This document shows positions 46,806 through 55,229 of a stretch of DNA of 64,000 nucleotides, in pieces. The DNA lies in NCBI GenBank assembly GCA_963770865.1, contig CAVYRD010000009.1:1-64000 (forward strand). Direction: 5' to 3'. Source of the DNA: Miltoncostaea sp963770865 (GTDB taxonomy: Bacteria; Actinomycetota; Thermoleophilia; Miltoncostaeales; Miltoncostaeaceae). Each line of letters begins with the position of its first letter. Within the stretch, counting starts at the first letter, position 1. The notes beneath the pieces were generated by a model. The model searched no databases and was not told the DNA's origin. It worked only from the letters and a program-made list of their open reading frames with translations. A program made the position numbers and the translations under genes.

Positions 46806-47612
46806 ATGCCCCACGTCCAGACCCTCGGCCTCACCATCAACTACGAGGAGCAGGGGGAGGGCGAGCCCCTGCTGCTCATCCCCTACGTCGCCGCCGACCA
46901 CGCCTGCTACGCGTTCCAGCTTCCGGCCTACACCGAGCACTTCAGGTGCATCTCGGTGGACCTGCCCGGCTCGGGCGAGAGCGACAAGCCGGCCGGGCCC
47001 TATTCCACCGAGGGCTACGCCGACCAGCTGGCCGGCTTCCTCGAGGGCATCGGGGTCGAGCAGGCGCATGTGGCGGGGGTCTCCCTGGGGGCCGCGGTGG
47101 GGACCCACCTCGCCGCGCGCCACCCCGAGCGCGTGCGGTCCCTCTCCCTGCACAGCGCCTGGGACACCACCGACCTCTACCTGAAGACGATCCTGGAGAT
47201 GTGGCGCGCCCTCGCGCGCGGGCTCCCCACGGTCGCAGACGCCGTGATCCAGGGCATCTTCCCGCTGTGCTTCACACCGGAGATGTACGTGGAGCGACCC
47301 GAGTTCGTCGACGGCCTCGTCGATTTCGTGCGCAGCCGTCCCGCCCAGCCACTCGATGCGTTCCTGGCCCAGTCCGCGGCCGTCATCGCCCACGACGCGG
47401 GGCCGGTGCTCGGCGCCATCACGGCCCCGACGCTCATCACGTTCGGGGCCCACGACATCGTCACCTCGACCCGGTTCGCCGAGCCACTCACGAGCGGCAT
47501 CGCGACCAGCGAGGTCGTCGTGTTCGAGCACCTGTCCCACGCGGGCCTGCACGAGGACGCGGAGGCCTTCAACCGCAGCACACTCGACTTCCTGCTCCGT
47601 CAGCGCGGTTAG
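46806..47612 (+). CDS. alpha/beta hydrolase
   Basis: The protein has 268 residues from ATG 46806, preceded by AAGGGG. Core motifs are the oxyanion region 'LLLIPYVAADHACYAFQLPA', the nucleophile Ser in 'VAGVSLGAAVGTHLAARHPE', the acid Asp in 'TFGAHDIVTSTRFAEPL' and the His in 'FEHLSHAGLHED'. The sequence resembles 3-oxoadipate enol-lactonase-like hydrolases, but the substrate is unknown. It stands alone beside IS remnants. Confidence 0.85.
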   Translation: MPHVQTLGLTINYEEQGEGEPLLLIPYVAADHACYAFQLPAYTEHFRCISVDLPGSGESDKPAGPYSTEGYADQLAGFLEGIGVEQAHVAGVSLGAAVGTHLAARHPERVRSLSLHSAWDTTDLYLKTILEMWRALARGLPTVADAVIQGIFPLCFTPEMYVERPEFVDGLVDFVRSRPAQPLDAFLAQSAAVIAHDAGPVLGAITAPTLITFGAHDIVTSTRFAEPLTSGIATSEVVVFEHLSHAGLHEDAEAFNRSTLDFLLRQRG

Positions 47613-48131
47613 CCCGCCGGCGGGCGCTCAGCCGGACACGCGGCCCCCCGAGACCGGACACAGGGGGCCGCGTGCGGCCGGTGACGCCAGTGCGCAGCCC
47701 GTGCGCGTGCGCGCCCTCATGCGGATCGCGGAGCCGCCGGCCACGCTCCTCTCCGCAAGGCCGAGGTGCTCGTCCGACTCCCGCCGGCGGGTTGGCGGCA
47801 GCTCGGCGCGCGTCGGACGCCTCCTCTGTCCATCTGGCCCTTGCCGAGTGCGCGTGGTTCCGCGGGGGCCATCGACCACGACGTCGTGGTCACCTTGCGC
47901 TGACGACCGCCTTTCCCCCCGTCCCTCCCCGTCAAGCGCCCGCAGGTGGCGTGGGCGGTGGCGGCGGCCGTCGAGTCGGGTCCGCTCCCCAGGGCCGAGC
48001 TCGCGCTCATCCGCCCGTTGAGCGCGGCGGTTCGACGCCTACGCCCCGTGGAGGTCGTCGCCAACTCACAAAGCGAGACGGACGCAAGTTCGCCATTGAC
48101 GCTCCGGCGCGACGGCCCATAGAGAGGGGCC
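47613..48131. other. intergenic region without a supported gene
   Basis: Frames are short and Arg/Pro-rich. A plus-strand stretch at about 47948-48121 ('RAELALIRPLSAAVRRLRPV') looks somewhat protein-like and ends ten bases before the next gene, but it has no clear start or family. No RNA or repeat was found. Confidence 0.4.
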
Positions 48132-49454
48132 ATGACCACGCAGCCGACTCCGGCGCTTGGATCCGCCCGACCAGGACAACGGGCCACAGATGGCCCGATC
48201 GGCGTTGCCGACGCCGATCGCGGAGGACGGCCTTCATCGAGGGCGAGGCGCGCGCGATCACCGGCGCTCTGGCGCTTTCTCGAGAACGTCGGCCGGCGCG
48301 ATCGCCAGGGCCAGGAGACGGTCCCCGCCACCGTCTTCATGGCGCTCTTCTGCGGCCTCGTCGGGCTCGCCTTCATCGCCGTCTACGGTTTCCAGTTCGG
48401 ATGGTCGAGCGAGACGGCATCGGTCATCGCCGTCGGCGTGCTGATCTCCGGCGCCGCGTTCATGGCGGGTGCGGCCACCGGTTTCCTGTTCGCGATCCCG
48501 AAGATCCGCCAGGGCGCCGACGTGGTCTATGCCGCCAACACGAACCTCGAGCAGATCTCCGATTGGCTCACAAAGATCCTGGTCGGCGTCGGTCTGATCC
48601 AGTTCCGGGAGATCGGCACCGCCCTGAACACCCTCGGCGACAACCTGGCCGAGTCCCTCGGCGGGACCTCGAGCGCCGACACCATGGGGCTGACGATCTG
48701 CCTCTACTACGCCACCGGTGGCTTTCTCACCGGCTACATCCTCACCCGGCTGCTGCTTCCCGCCGCCTTTCGCTCAGCCGACGAGGGCCTCGCCGCCCGG
48801 GTCGCGGCGATCGAGCAGAAGAACACGACCCTCGAGGCCAAGGTCCAGGAGCAGGACGTGCTCAACACCCAGGCGCTCGCGCTCTACTCGCAGCAGGTCG
48901 ATGTCACCCGCCGCGATGTCGGGCCCCCGGCCCAGGCCAGGCTGAACGACGCCCTGAGCAAGGCTTCGGCGGTGGTGAAGCTCGTGATCTTCCAGCAGGC
49001 GCGCGAGCTGCGCCGAAAGAGCTGGAGGAGCGACAAGGCGAGCTCGTCGGCGACGATTCCGGTCTTCCGGGCCCTGATCGCCTCGGACGACGGGACGAAC
49101 TTCGAGTACCACGGCCAGCTGGCCTACGCGTTGAAGGACCAGGTCGAGCCGGCCTGGCAGGAGGCCGAGTCGGAGCTCACCGTCGCGATCACGATCCGAG
49201 ACCGGCGCAACCTCAAGGGCTGGCTGATGTACGAGCTCAACCGCGCGGACTGCCGGGCCGCGTTGCACGAGCCGGCCGAGGCTCTGCGAGACGACCTTCT
49301 TGCCGCTCGGGGAATGAGCGACTTCCCCGAGAGGATCGCGGACTTCGACCCGATCACGAAGTGGTTGCACGAGCACGAGACCACGCTCGAGGAGTTCCTC
49401 GCCGACGGGCTGCGGGCACGCGCCCCGGCGGCTCCGCCGGCACCGGTCCCCTAG
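48132..49454 (+). CDS. membrane protein with coiled coil and C-terminal helical repeat-like region
   Basis: The protein has 440 residues. A basic N-terminus of ~60 residues precedes two membrane helices (~66-86 and ~97-122). Then come the conserved-looking 'NTNLEQISDWLTKILVGVGL' and a third helix (~185-208), a coiled coil (~215-250), and a helical region with TPR-like spacing ('AWQEAESELTVAI', 'NRADCRAALHEPAEALRDDL'). I recall the 'NTNLEQISDWLTKILVGVGL' block from bacterial membrane proteins sometimes fused to YEATS or other signalling domains, but cannot check this. A signalling or conflict-related role is a guess. Confidence 0.68.
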   Translation: MTTQPTPALGSARPGQRATDGPIGVADADRGGRPSSRARRARSPALWRFLENVGRRDRQGQETVPATVFMALFCGLVGLAFIAVYGFQFGWSSETASVIAVGVLISGAAFMAGAATGFLFAIPKIRQGADVVYAANTNLEQISDWLTKILVGVGLIQFREIGTALNTLGDNLAESLGGTSSADTMGLTICLYYATGGFLTGYILTRLLLPAAFRSADEGLAARVAAIEQKNTTLEAKVQEQDVLNTQALALYSQQVDVTRRDVGPPAQARLNDALSKASAVVKLVIFQQARELRRKSWRSDKASSSATIPVFRALIASDDGTNFEYHGQLAYALKDQVEPAWQEAESELTVAITIRDRRNLKGWLMYELNRADCRAALHEPAEALRDDLLAARGMSDFPERIADFDPITKWLHEHETTLEEFLADGLRARAPAAPPAPVP

Positions 49455-49542
49455 GACTTCACCGGCCGGTTCACCGCCACGGCGAGGCCGATCGGCGCGC
49501 CCGTGGAGCAGGGCCCCCGGACGGCGGACGTGCCCGCCGGCG

Positions 49543-50013
49543 TCAACCCTTCGGCCTGGGCGTCCGCGGGGTCCGGGGCCGGGTGCGGCGTGGCTGCGAG
49601 GAGGTCCCGCGCGAGGGCGTCGCCATCTCCGTGAGAAGGGCCTGGGTCGCCTCCAGGGACGACGTGAGGATCTGGCGCGCGACCTCGAGGAGCTGGAAGG
49701 TCCGCGGGTCGCGGACCCGGTAGTAGACGCTGGTGCCCTCCTTGCGGCTCTCCAGCACCCCCTGGCGGCGCAGGACTCCGAGGTGCTGGGAGGTTCCGCT
49801 GGAGTCGAGGTTCAGGGCGGCCTGCAGCTCGCCGACACCGCGCTCCCCGTCACGGAGCAACTCGAGTATCCGCACGCGTGCCGGATGCCCGAGAACCCGG
49901 AAGAACTCCGCCTTCGCCACGTAGATCGGCTCCTGCTGCCGGGCCGCTACCCGGGCCGCGCCGGAGTCCTGCTTGTCGGAGATCGCTCCCTCCTCGGGTC
50001 GTGCGTGACGCAC
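49543..50013 (-). CDS. ArsR-family regulator, Rv0081-like
   Basis: The protein has 156 residues. The winged helix covers residues ~30-110: 'AKAEFFRVLGHPARVRILEL', 'GELQAALNLDSSGTSQHLGV' and 'LESRKEGTSVYYRVRDPRTF'. The metal-binding Cys motif of classical ArsR is absent. It closely resembles M. tuberculosis Rv0081, the hypoxia-linked regulator beside the Rv0082-Rv0087 hydrogenase-like genes. Here it is divergent from the equivalent operon. The C-terminus is an Arg/Pro/Thr-rich tail. Confidence 0.86.
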   Translation of the reverse strand: MRHARPEEGAISDKQDSGAARVAARQQEPIYVAKAEFFRVLGHPARVRILELLRDGERGVGELQAALNLDSSGTSQHLGVLRRQGVLESRKEGTSVYYRVRDPRTFQLLEVARQILTSSLEATQALLTEMATPSRGTSSQPRRTRPRTPRTPRPKG

Positions 50014-50070
50014 CCTGACCGACGGTCGGCGAGGCGGCGAGAGTCACACCCCTGGACCGTCGTGAGACTA

Positions 50071-50165
50071 GCACAGTAAGTCTTCTAACTTTCAAATAGA
50101 AAAAGACGCCTATCGTGTGCGGACGTTGCGGTTATCTTAAAAGATTGTAATCTCCAATGATTCAT
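50071..50165. promoter_or_regulatory. AT-rich divergent control region of the hydrogenase-like operon
   Basis: This ~95-base stretch is strikingly AT-rich in an otherwise GC-rich window. It contains the dyad ATCTT-AA-AAGAT (about 50133-50144) and an imperfect outer dyad around TCTT...AAGA near 50080-50110. It lies between arsR and the hyf-like genes, exactly where an ArsR-family repressor would bind. Exact promoter boxes cannot be set with confidence. Confidence 0.6.
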
Positions 50166-50398
50166 CGGCCGGAGAGGGCTCCAGTCAGCATGGTTCGTGG
50201 CGCCGCGCAAAGATGGCATGAGAGTCGCCCGTCGGCGTCGCTGCCGGCATCGACCCGTACCAGCGCGCGCTGAGCCTTCTCGGGATCACGGCGGTCGCGG
50301 GCATCGCGATCCTGGCCGGCGGGACCGGCCTCGCCGCCTCGGCCCGGCTGCTGCGCCTCGCGCTCTGGACCCAGGCGCTCGGCCTCGGGCTCGTCGGC

Positions 50399-52219
50399 GT
50401 GGCGGGCGCCGTCTGCCTGTTCACGGGTCGCTCCGTCGGGTCCGGCTTCGTCAGCGGCTTCCACCCGGAGGTCGGCGTCGATCCGCTCTCCGGCGTCTTC
50501 CTGGTGGTGGTCGCCGTCGTCGGGATCCCGGCCGCGGCATACGCCACCGACTACCTCCGAGACTCACCGCACGCCCGCGATCTGGCCGTCCTGACGGGTG
50601 CCTTCCAGCTCGCGCTGATCGGCGTGGTGGTGGCGCGCGACGCCTCGCTCTTCCTGGCTTTCTGGGAGCTCATGACCCTGGCGCCGGCGGCGGCGATCCT
50701 GATCGCGCACGGCGACGACGGCGGCCGGCGCATCGTCTTCGAGTACCTGTCGATCACCCACATCGGCGGGGCGGGCGTCTGGGTGGCGATCCTCCTGCTC
50801 GCCCAGCAGGGGGCGCTCGGCGATCCTGCCCGAATCGCATCGGCGGGGGCCGGGGTCCAGGCGCTGATCGCCGCGGCGGGCCTGATCGGCTTCGGCACGA
50901 AGGCGGGCCTGGTCCCGCTGCACTCGTGGCTGCCGCGCGCCCACCCCGTGGCCCCGAGCCACATCTCCGCGGTGATGTCGGGGGTCATGGTCAAGGTCGC
51001 GATCTACGGGATCGTGCGGCTGGTCTTCGATTGGCTGGACGGCCCGCCGCTCTGGGTGGGCGTGGTCCTGCTCGCGGCGGGGGGCTTGTCGGCCCTGGTC
51101 GGGATCCTCTACGCCCTCTTCCAGCGCGATCTCAAGCGCCTGCTCGCCTTCTCGACGATCGAGAACGTCGGCATCATCACCCTGGCCCTCGGCGCCGCGG
51201 CGATCTTCGTGTCGCGCGGAGAGGACCAGTGGGCCGCCCTCGCCCTCGCGGCCGGCCTGCTCCACAGCCTGAACCACGCCCTGTTCAAGGCGCTCCTGTT
51301 CCTCGGCGCGGGGTCGATCGACCGTTCCGCCGGCGGGCTCAATCTCGACCGGCTGGGGGGTGTGCTGCGCCGCATGCCGTGGACCGGCCCCGCCGTCCTC
51401 GTCGGAGCGGTGGCCATCGCCGGCCTGCCGATGCTGAACGGCTTCGCCTCCGAGTGGGTCGCGCTGCAGGCGCTTCTGGGCCTCGGCCGGCAGGACGCCA
51501 TCGGCATCGCGCTCGCCGGCGGGCTCGCCGTCGCCGCCCTCGGGGCGACGGTCGGGCTCGGCGCCGTCTGCTTCGCGAAGGTGATCGGCCTCGTCCTGCT
51601 CGGGCGCCCGCGCACCCCGCGCGGCGAGGAGGCCGGGGAGGTGGGGGTCTCCATGCGCGCGGCGGTCACGGCGCTCGCGGTGGCCTGCATCGCGCTCGGC
51701 CTCGCTCCCGGGATGCTGCTCCCCTCGATGGCCGATCTGGCGCCGGGCGACGCATCGCTCACGCGCGGCGCCGGCTTCTCGGTGGCGGGCACGTCGCTCC
51801 CCACGCTCGGGATCGCCATCTCGCTGGCGGCCGTCGCCGGGCTCCTCGTCCTCGCCCGGGGACGCAGGGTGGCGGAGCCCGCGCCGGTCTGGATCTGCGG
51901 CCAGCCCTCCGACGATCGGCTGGCATGGACGTCGGCGGCGTTCACGAAGCCGGTGCTCCTCGTCCTGTCGGCGGTCCTGCGCCCCGAGCGCGAGGTGGAC
52001 GTGGTCGTCGAGACCGGCGTGGTGCGCGAGGTGCGGCACCGCGGAGGCGTGCCGCACCTGTTCGACTCGCTGCTCTACGGCCCGGTGGTGCGGGTCGCGC
52101 TGGGCGGCGCCTCGGCGATGCGGCGGCTGCAGTCGGGCAGCCTGCGCATGTACATCGCCTATCTGGTCGGGCTCGTGATGCTGCTCCTGCTCCTGGCGCG
52201 CGCGGGGGCGCTCGGATGA
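50399..52219 (+). CDS. hyfB: hydrogenase-4 subunit B-like proton-pumping membrane subunit
   Basis: From GTG 50399 the product is 606 residues. It belongs to the NuoL/M/N and Mrp antiporter family, with ~14 hydrophobic helices, 'GFGTKAGLVPLHSWLPRAHP' and 'LKRLLAFSTIENVGIITLAL'. The same frame is open upstream to 50222 and encodes two more membrane-like helices ('LSLLGITAVAGIAILAGGTG', 'LWTQALGLGLVGVAGAV') without any ATG, GTG or TTG. A nearby ATG (50213 or 50218) is separated by a stop or one base. The true N-terminus is therefore probably upstream with an indel. The stop overlaps the next start (ATGA). Confidence 0.85.
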   Translation: MAGAVCLFTGRSVGSGFVSGFHPEVGVDPLSGVFLVVVAVVGIPAAAYATDYLRDSPHARDLAVLTGAFQLALIGVVVARDASLFLAFWELMTLAPAAAILIAHGDDGGRRIVFEYLSITHIGGAGVWVAILLLAQQGALGDPARIASAGAGVQALIAAAGLIGFGTKAGLVPLHSWLPRAHPVAPSHISAVMSGVMVKVAIYGIVRLVFDWLDGPPLWVGVVLLAAGGLSALVGILYALFQRDLKRLLAFSTIENVGIITLALGAAAIFVSRGEDQWAALALAAGLLHSLNHALFKALLFLGAGSIDRSAGGLNLDRLGGVLRRMPWTGPAVLVGAVAIAGLPMLNGFASEWVALQALLGLGRQDAIGIALAGGLAVAALGATVGLGAVCFAKVIGLVLLGRPRTPRGEEAGEVGVSMRAAVTALAVACIALGLAPGMLLPSMADLAPGDASLTRGAGFSVAGTSLPTLGIAISLAAVAGLLVLARGRRVAEPAPVWICGQPSDDRLAWTSAAFTKPVLLVLSAVLRPEREVDVVVETGVVREVRHRGGVPHLFDSLLYGPVVRVALGGASAMRRLQSGSLRMYIAYLVGLVMLLLLLARAGALG

Positions 52220-53142
52220 ACGGACTCGACGCCATGGTCCTCGGCGTCCAGGTCGCAGGCGTCGGGCTCGCGCCGGCGTTGCCCGGCGGGGTCCAGGCGC
52301 TCAAGGCCCGTCTGCAGGGACGGCGTGGCCCCGGCGTCCTCCAGCCGTATCGCGAGCTCCGCCGCCTCTGGCGACGGAGCGCCGTCGATCCGCTCGGGGC
52401 GGGGGTCATCTACCGCACGGCCCCTCCGCTGATCGCCGCGGCGCTCGCCGTCTGCCTGCTGGTCGTGCCCGTGGCGGCAAGGGGCACCGGCTGGCCCGTC
52501 GGCCACGACCTCGTGCTCGTGGTCGGCCTGCTCGCCCTGGCGCGCTTCGCCCTGGCCCTCTCGGCGTGGGACACCGGCGGCGGGTTCGGCCTGATGGGCG
52601 CGTCGCGTGACCTGACCTTCGCGATCTTCGGCGAGGCGCTGCTGATGCTCGTGGTGCTGCTGGCGTCGCTGCCGGCCGGGACGACCGACCTGCGGGCGAT
52701 CTGGTCGGCCAGCTCCGGAGCCGACATCTGGGCGGAGCCCGCCCATTGGTGCGGGATGCTCGCGATGGGGCTCGTCGTCCTGCTCGAGACCGGGCGCCAG
52801 CCGATCGACAACCCCGACACCCATCTGGAGCTCACGATGATCCACGAGGGGCCCCTCCTCGAGTACGCGGGGCGGGATCTCGCCTACCTGCAGTGGGCGG
52901 CCGCGGCGCGCCACTGGGTCGTGCTCGTGCTCGCCGCCGGCATCTACATGCCGCATCCGTCCGCCCTCGTCCCGGGGCTCCTCGCCCTCGCCGGGTGCCT
53001 GGGGTTGCTCGTGGTGGCGCTCGGGTTCGTCGAGACCTTCCAGGCCAAGATGCGCCTCCTGCGCGTCCCGGCCCTGCTGCTGGCGGGCGCGGGAGTCGCG
53101 CTGCTCGGCCTCATGAGCTGGGTTGCGGGGGGAGGGGCATGA
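52216..53142 (+). CDS. hyfC: hydrogenase-4 subunit C/formate hydrogenlyase subunit D-like (NuoH family)
   Basis: The protein has 308 residues and about eight membrane helices. The NuoH/HycD signature is clear: 'GPGVLQPYRELRRLWRRS' after the first helix and 'ETGRQPIDNPDTHLELTMIH' with its acidic residues. It anchors the peripheral arm and couples electron transfer to ion movement. It overlaps both neighbours by ATGA. It corresponds to Rv0084 in the M. tuberculosis locus as I recall it. Confidence 0.9.
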   Translation: MNGLDAMVLGVQVAGVGLAPALPGGVQALKARLQGRRGPGVLQPYRELRRLWRRSAVDPLGAGVIYRTAPPLIAAALAVCLLVVPVAARGTGWPVGHDLVLVVGLLALARFALALSAWDTGGGFGLMGASRDLTFAIFGEALLMLVVLLASLPAGTTDLRAIWSASSGADIWAEPAHWCGMLAMGLVVLLETGRQPIDNPDTHLELTMIHEGPLLEYAGRDLAYLQWAAAARHWVVLVLAAGIYMPHPSALVPGLLALAGCLGLLVVALGFVETFQAKMRLLRVPALLLAGAGVALLGLMSWVAGGGA

Positions 53143-53753
53143 GCGGATGGGTCGTCTGGCTGCTGGTGGGCCTCGGCTTCGGCGCGGTCGCCGCGCGTCG
53201 CCCGATCGCCGCGGCGCTGGTCACCGCGCAGACGGTGCTCGTGGGAGTGGCCGCCCTCGCGATGGCCCCGGGCCGATCCGGGGAGTTCGCCGTCGCGGCC
53301 GGCCTGCTGATGGTCAAGGCGGTCCTGGTGTCCGTCATCGTCGTGGTGGGGCTGTCCCGGACCAGGGAGACCCGCCCGCACGAGGAGGAGACCGGGTTCC
53401 TGGTCCGCGTCGGGGGGGCGGTGGCCCTGGCTCTGGCGATGGCCGCGCTCATCCCGACCTACGGCCTCGAGAGCCGCGCCGCCGAGAACGCCGCCGCGGC
53501 GATGCTCGCGACCGGGCTCGCCCTCGCCCTCGTGCGACGCGCGACCCTGTTCGCGGTGCTCGCCTTCCTCGTGGCCGAGAACGGGATCGCGGTCGCCGCG
53601 GTCTCGGTCAGCGGTGGACTGCCCCTCGTCGTCGAGCTCGGGACCGCGTTCGATCTGGTGCTGCTGATCGCGGTGGCCGCCGTCTTCCAGCGCCGGATCC
53701 TCTCGACCTTCGGCACGACCGACTCCGACGTCCTGCGGGGGATCCGTGGCTGA
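53139..53753 (+). CDS. hyfE: hydrogenase-4 subunit E-like membrane protein
   Basis: The protein has 204 residues with ~6 membrane helices and resembles HyfE/NuoK-type subunits. 'AGLLMVKAVLVSVIVVVGLS' carries an intramembrane Lys, and 'AFLVAENGIAVAAVSVSGGL' matches the conserved Glu-Asn-Gly region of HyfE. It probably forms part of the ion-translocating membrane arm. It starts in an ATGA overlap, and the next gene starts 8 bases before its end. Confidence 0.82.
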   Translation: MSGWVVWLLVGLGFGAVAARRPIAAALVTAQTVLVGVAALAMAPGRSGEFAVAAGLLMVKAVLVSVIVVVGLSRTRETRPHEEETGFLVRVGGAVALALAMAALIPTYGLESRAAENAAAAMLATGLALALVRRATLFAVLAFLVAENGIAVAAVSVSGGLPLVVELGTAFDLVLLIAVAAVFQRRILSTFGTTDSDVLRGIRG

Positions 53754-55227
53754 CCTCACCGCCGCGCTCGCCTTCGTGGCCCCGCTCTCGCCGGTCGTGA
53801 TCGCCGCGGCGGTGATGGCCTGCCGCTCCGCCACCTCGGCCGACCGCGTCGGCCGGTGGGGAGGGCTCGTGGCCGCCGTGCCGGCGGCCCTGCTGGCGGC
53901 GATCGCACTCGTCCAGGCCGGTGACCCGCCCCGGACCGGCTCATGGTGGATCGTGGACGCGCCCGGGGCCGTCTTCCTCGCCACGATCGCGTTCGTCGGG
54001 GCCGGCTCGGCGGCCTTCTCGCCGGCCTTCCTGCGGGCGAACCCCAGCTCGCGCGCCGGGGCGGTCGGGTCACGTCACGTCTACTGGGTGGCCTTCCACC
54101 TCTTCTGGGCGGCGCTGCTGGCGGTGCCGCTCACCGACAACCTCGGCGTGGCCTGGATCCTGATCGAGGCGACCACGGCGGCATCCGCGCTGCTGGTCGC
54201 CTTCAGCGGCAAGAAGAGCGCGCTCGAGGCCGGGTGGAAGTATCTCGTCCTGACGAGCGTGGGCCTCACGGTCGCCCTCTTCGGGATCGTGATCCTCTAT
54301 GCCACGGCGGCCACGGGCGAGGCATCGCTCTCGGTGCTCGAGTGGGGGCCGCTCGCCGAGCGCGCCGCGACCCTCGACCACACGTCGGCGCTCGCCGCAT
54401 TCGTCCTGATCGTCGCGGGGCTCGCGACGAAGGTCGGCTGGGCCCCGGTCCACAACTGGCTGCCCGACGCCCACAGCGAGGCGCCGCCGCCGGTGAGCGC
54501 TCTCCTCTCGGCGGCGCTCCTTCCGACGGTCGCCCTCGTCGCGTGGCGACTGGCGCTCGCGCTGGAGTCCGCGGTCGGCACCCACGCCGTACGGGTCCTG
54601 TTCGTCGGCCTCGGCCTCGTCTCCCTCGCGATCGCCATCCCCTTCCTCTGGCGGCCGCTCCCCTGGAAGCGCCTTCTCGCCTACTCGAGCCTCGAGCACA
54701 TGGGGGTCATCGCCCTCGCCATCGGATTCGACAACTCGCTCGCGACCGCCGGAGCGCTCCTGCACGTCGTGGGTCACGGCGTCGCGAAGTCACTGGGATT
54801 CTCGGCGACGGTGCCGCTGCTGCGCTATCAGCCGGCGGCGGGGCGCCGTCCGCCACGCGGCCTCGTGGCACAGAGCCGGCCGCTCGCCGGCGCAGTCGGG
54901 TTGAGCCTCGGCACCCTCTCGGGCCTTCCCCCCTCCCCGCTCTTCCTGAGCGAGGTGCTGGTCCTCTCCGGAGGCTTCGCCGCGGGCCTGATCTGGGTGA
55001 GCGCGCTCTCGGCCGTGCTGCTCGCGCTCGGGTTCCTCGGCATGGCCCACGTCCTGGTCGAGGGCCTCGCGGGCCGGCCGTCGGGCCGCAGGCCCACGAG
55101 CCGTCGCGGCACCCGCCTCATCTCCACGGTCGGCGTGCTGTCCTTCGCGCTCCTCGCGGCGCTGACCGCCCTGGCGTACGAGCTGCCGGACTCCGATCTG
55201 GTCCGCGCGTTCGTGGGGGGTGGGTGA
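53746..55227 (+). CDS. hyfF: hydrogenase-4 subunit F-like proton-pumping membrane subunit
   Basis: The protein has 493 residues and is a second antiporter-like subunit of the NuoM/N type. 'GLATKVGWAPVHNWLPDAHS' with following 'EAPPPVSALLSAALLPTVAL' and 'WKRLLAYSSLEHMGVIALAI' are diagnostic. The complex thus has at least two pump-type subunits (HyfB, HyfF), like hydrogenase-4 rather than the smaller hydrogenase-3. Confidence 0.9.
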   Translation: MADLTAALAFVAPLSPVVIAAAVMACRSATSADRVGRWGGLVAAVPAALLAAIALVQAGDPPRTGSWWIVDAPGAVFLATIAFVGAGSAAFSPAFLRANPSSRAGAVGSRHVYWVAFHLFWAALLAVPLTDNLGVAWILIEATTAASALLVAFSGKKSALEAGWKYLVLTSVGLTVALFGIVILYATAATGEASLSVLEWGPLAERAATLDHTSALAAFVLIVAGLATKVGWAPVHNWLPDAHSEAPPPVSALLSAALLPTVALVAWRLALALESAVGTHAVRVLFVGLGLVSLAIAIPFLWRPLPWKRLLAYSSLEHMGVIALAIGFDNSLATAGALLHVVGHGVAKSLGFSATVPLLRYQPAAGRRPPRGLVAQSRPLAGAVGLSLGTLSGLPPSPLFLSEVLVLSGGFAAGLIWVSALSAVLLALGFLGMAHVLVEGLAGRPSGRRPTSRRGTRLISTVGVLSFALLAALTALAYELPDSDLVRAFVGGG

Positions 55228-55229
55228 CC

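Noticed and set aside
46511..49723. A 1,070-codon plus-strand open frame across the hydrolase and membrane-protein genes
   Set aside because: Arg/Gly/Pro-rich and featureless; it runs out of frame through two genes with clear domains, as expected from high GC.
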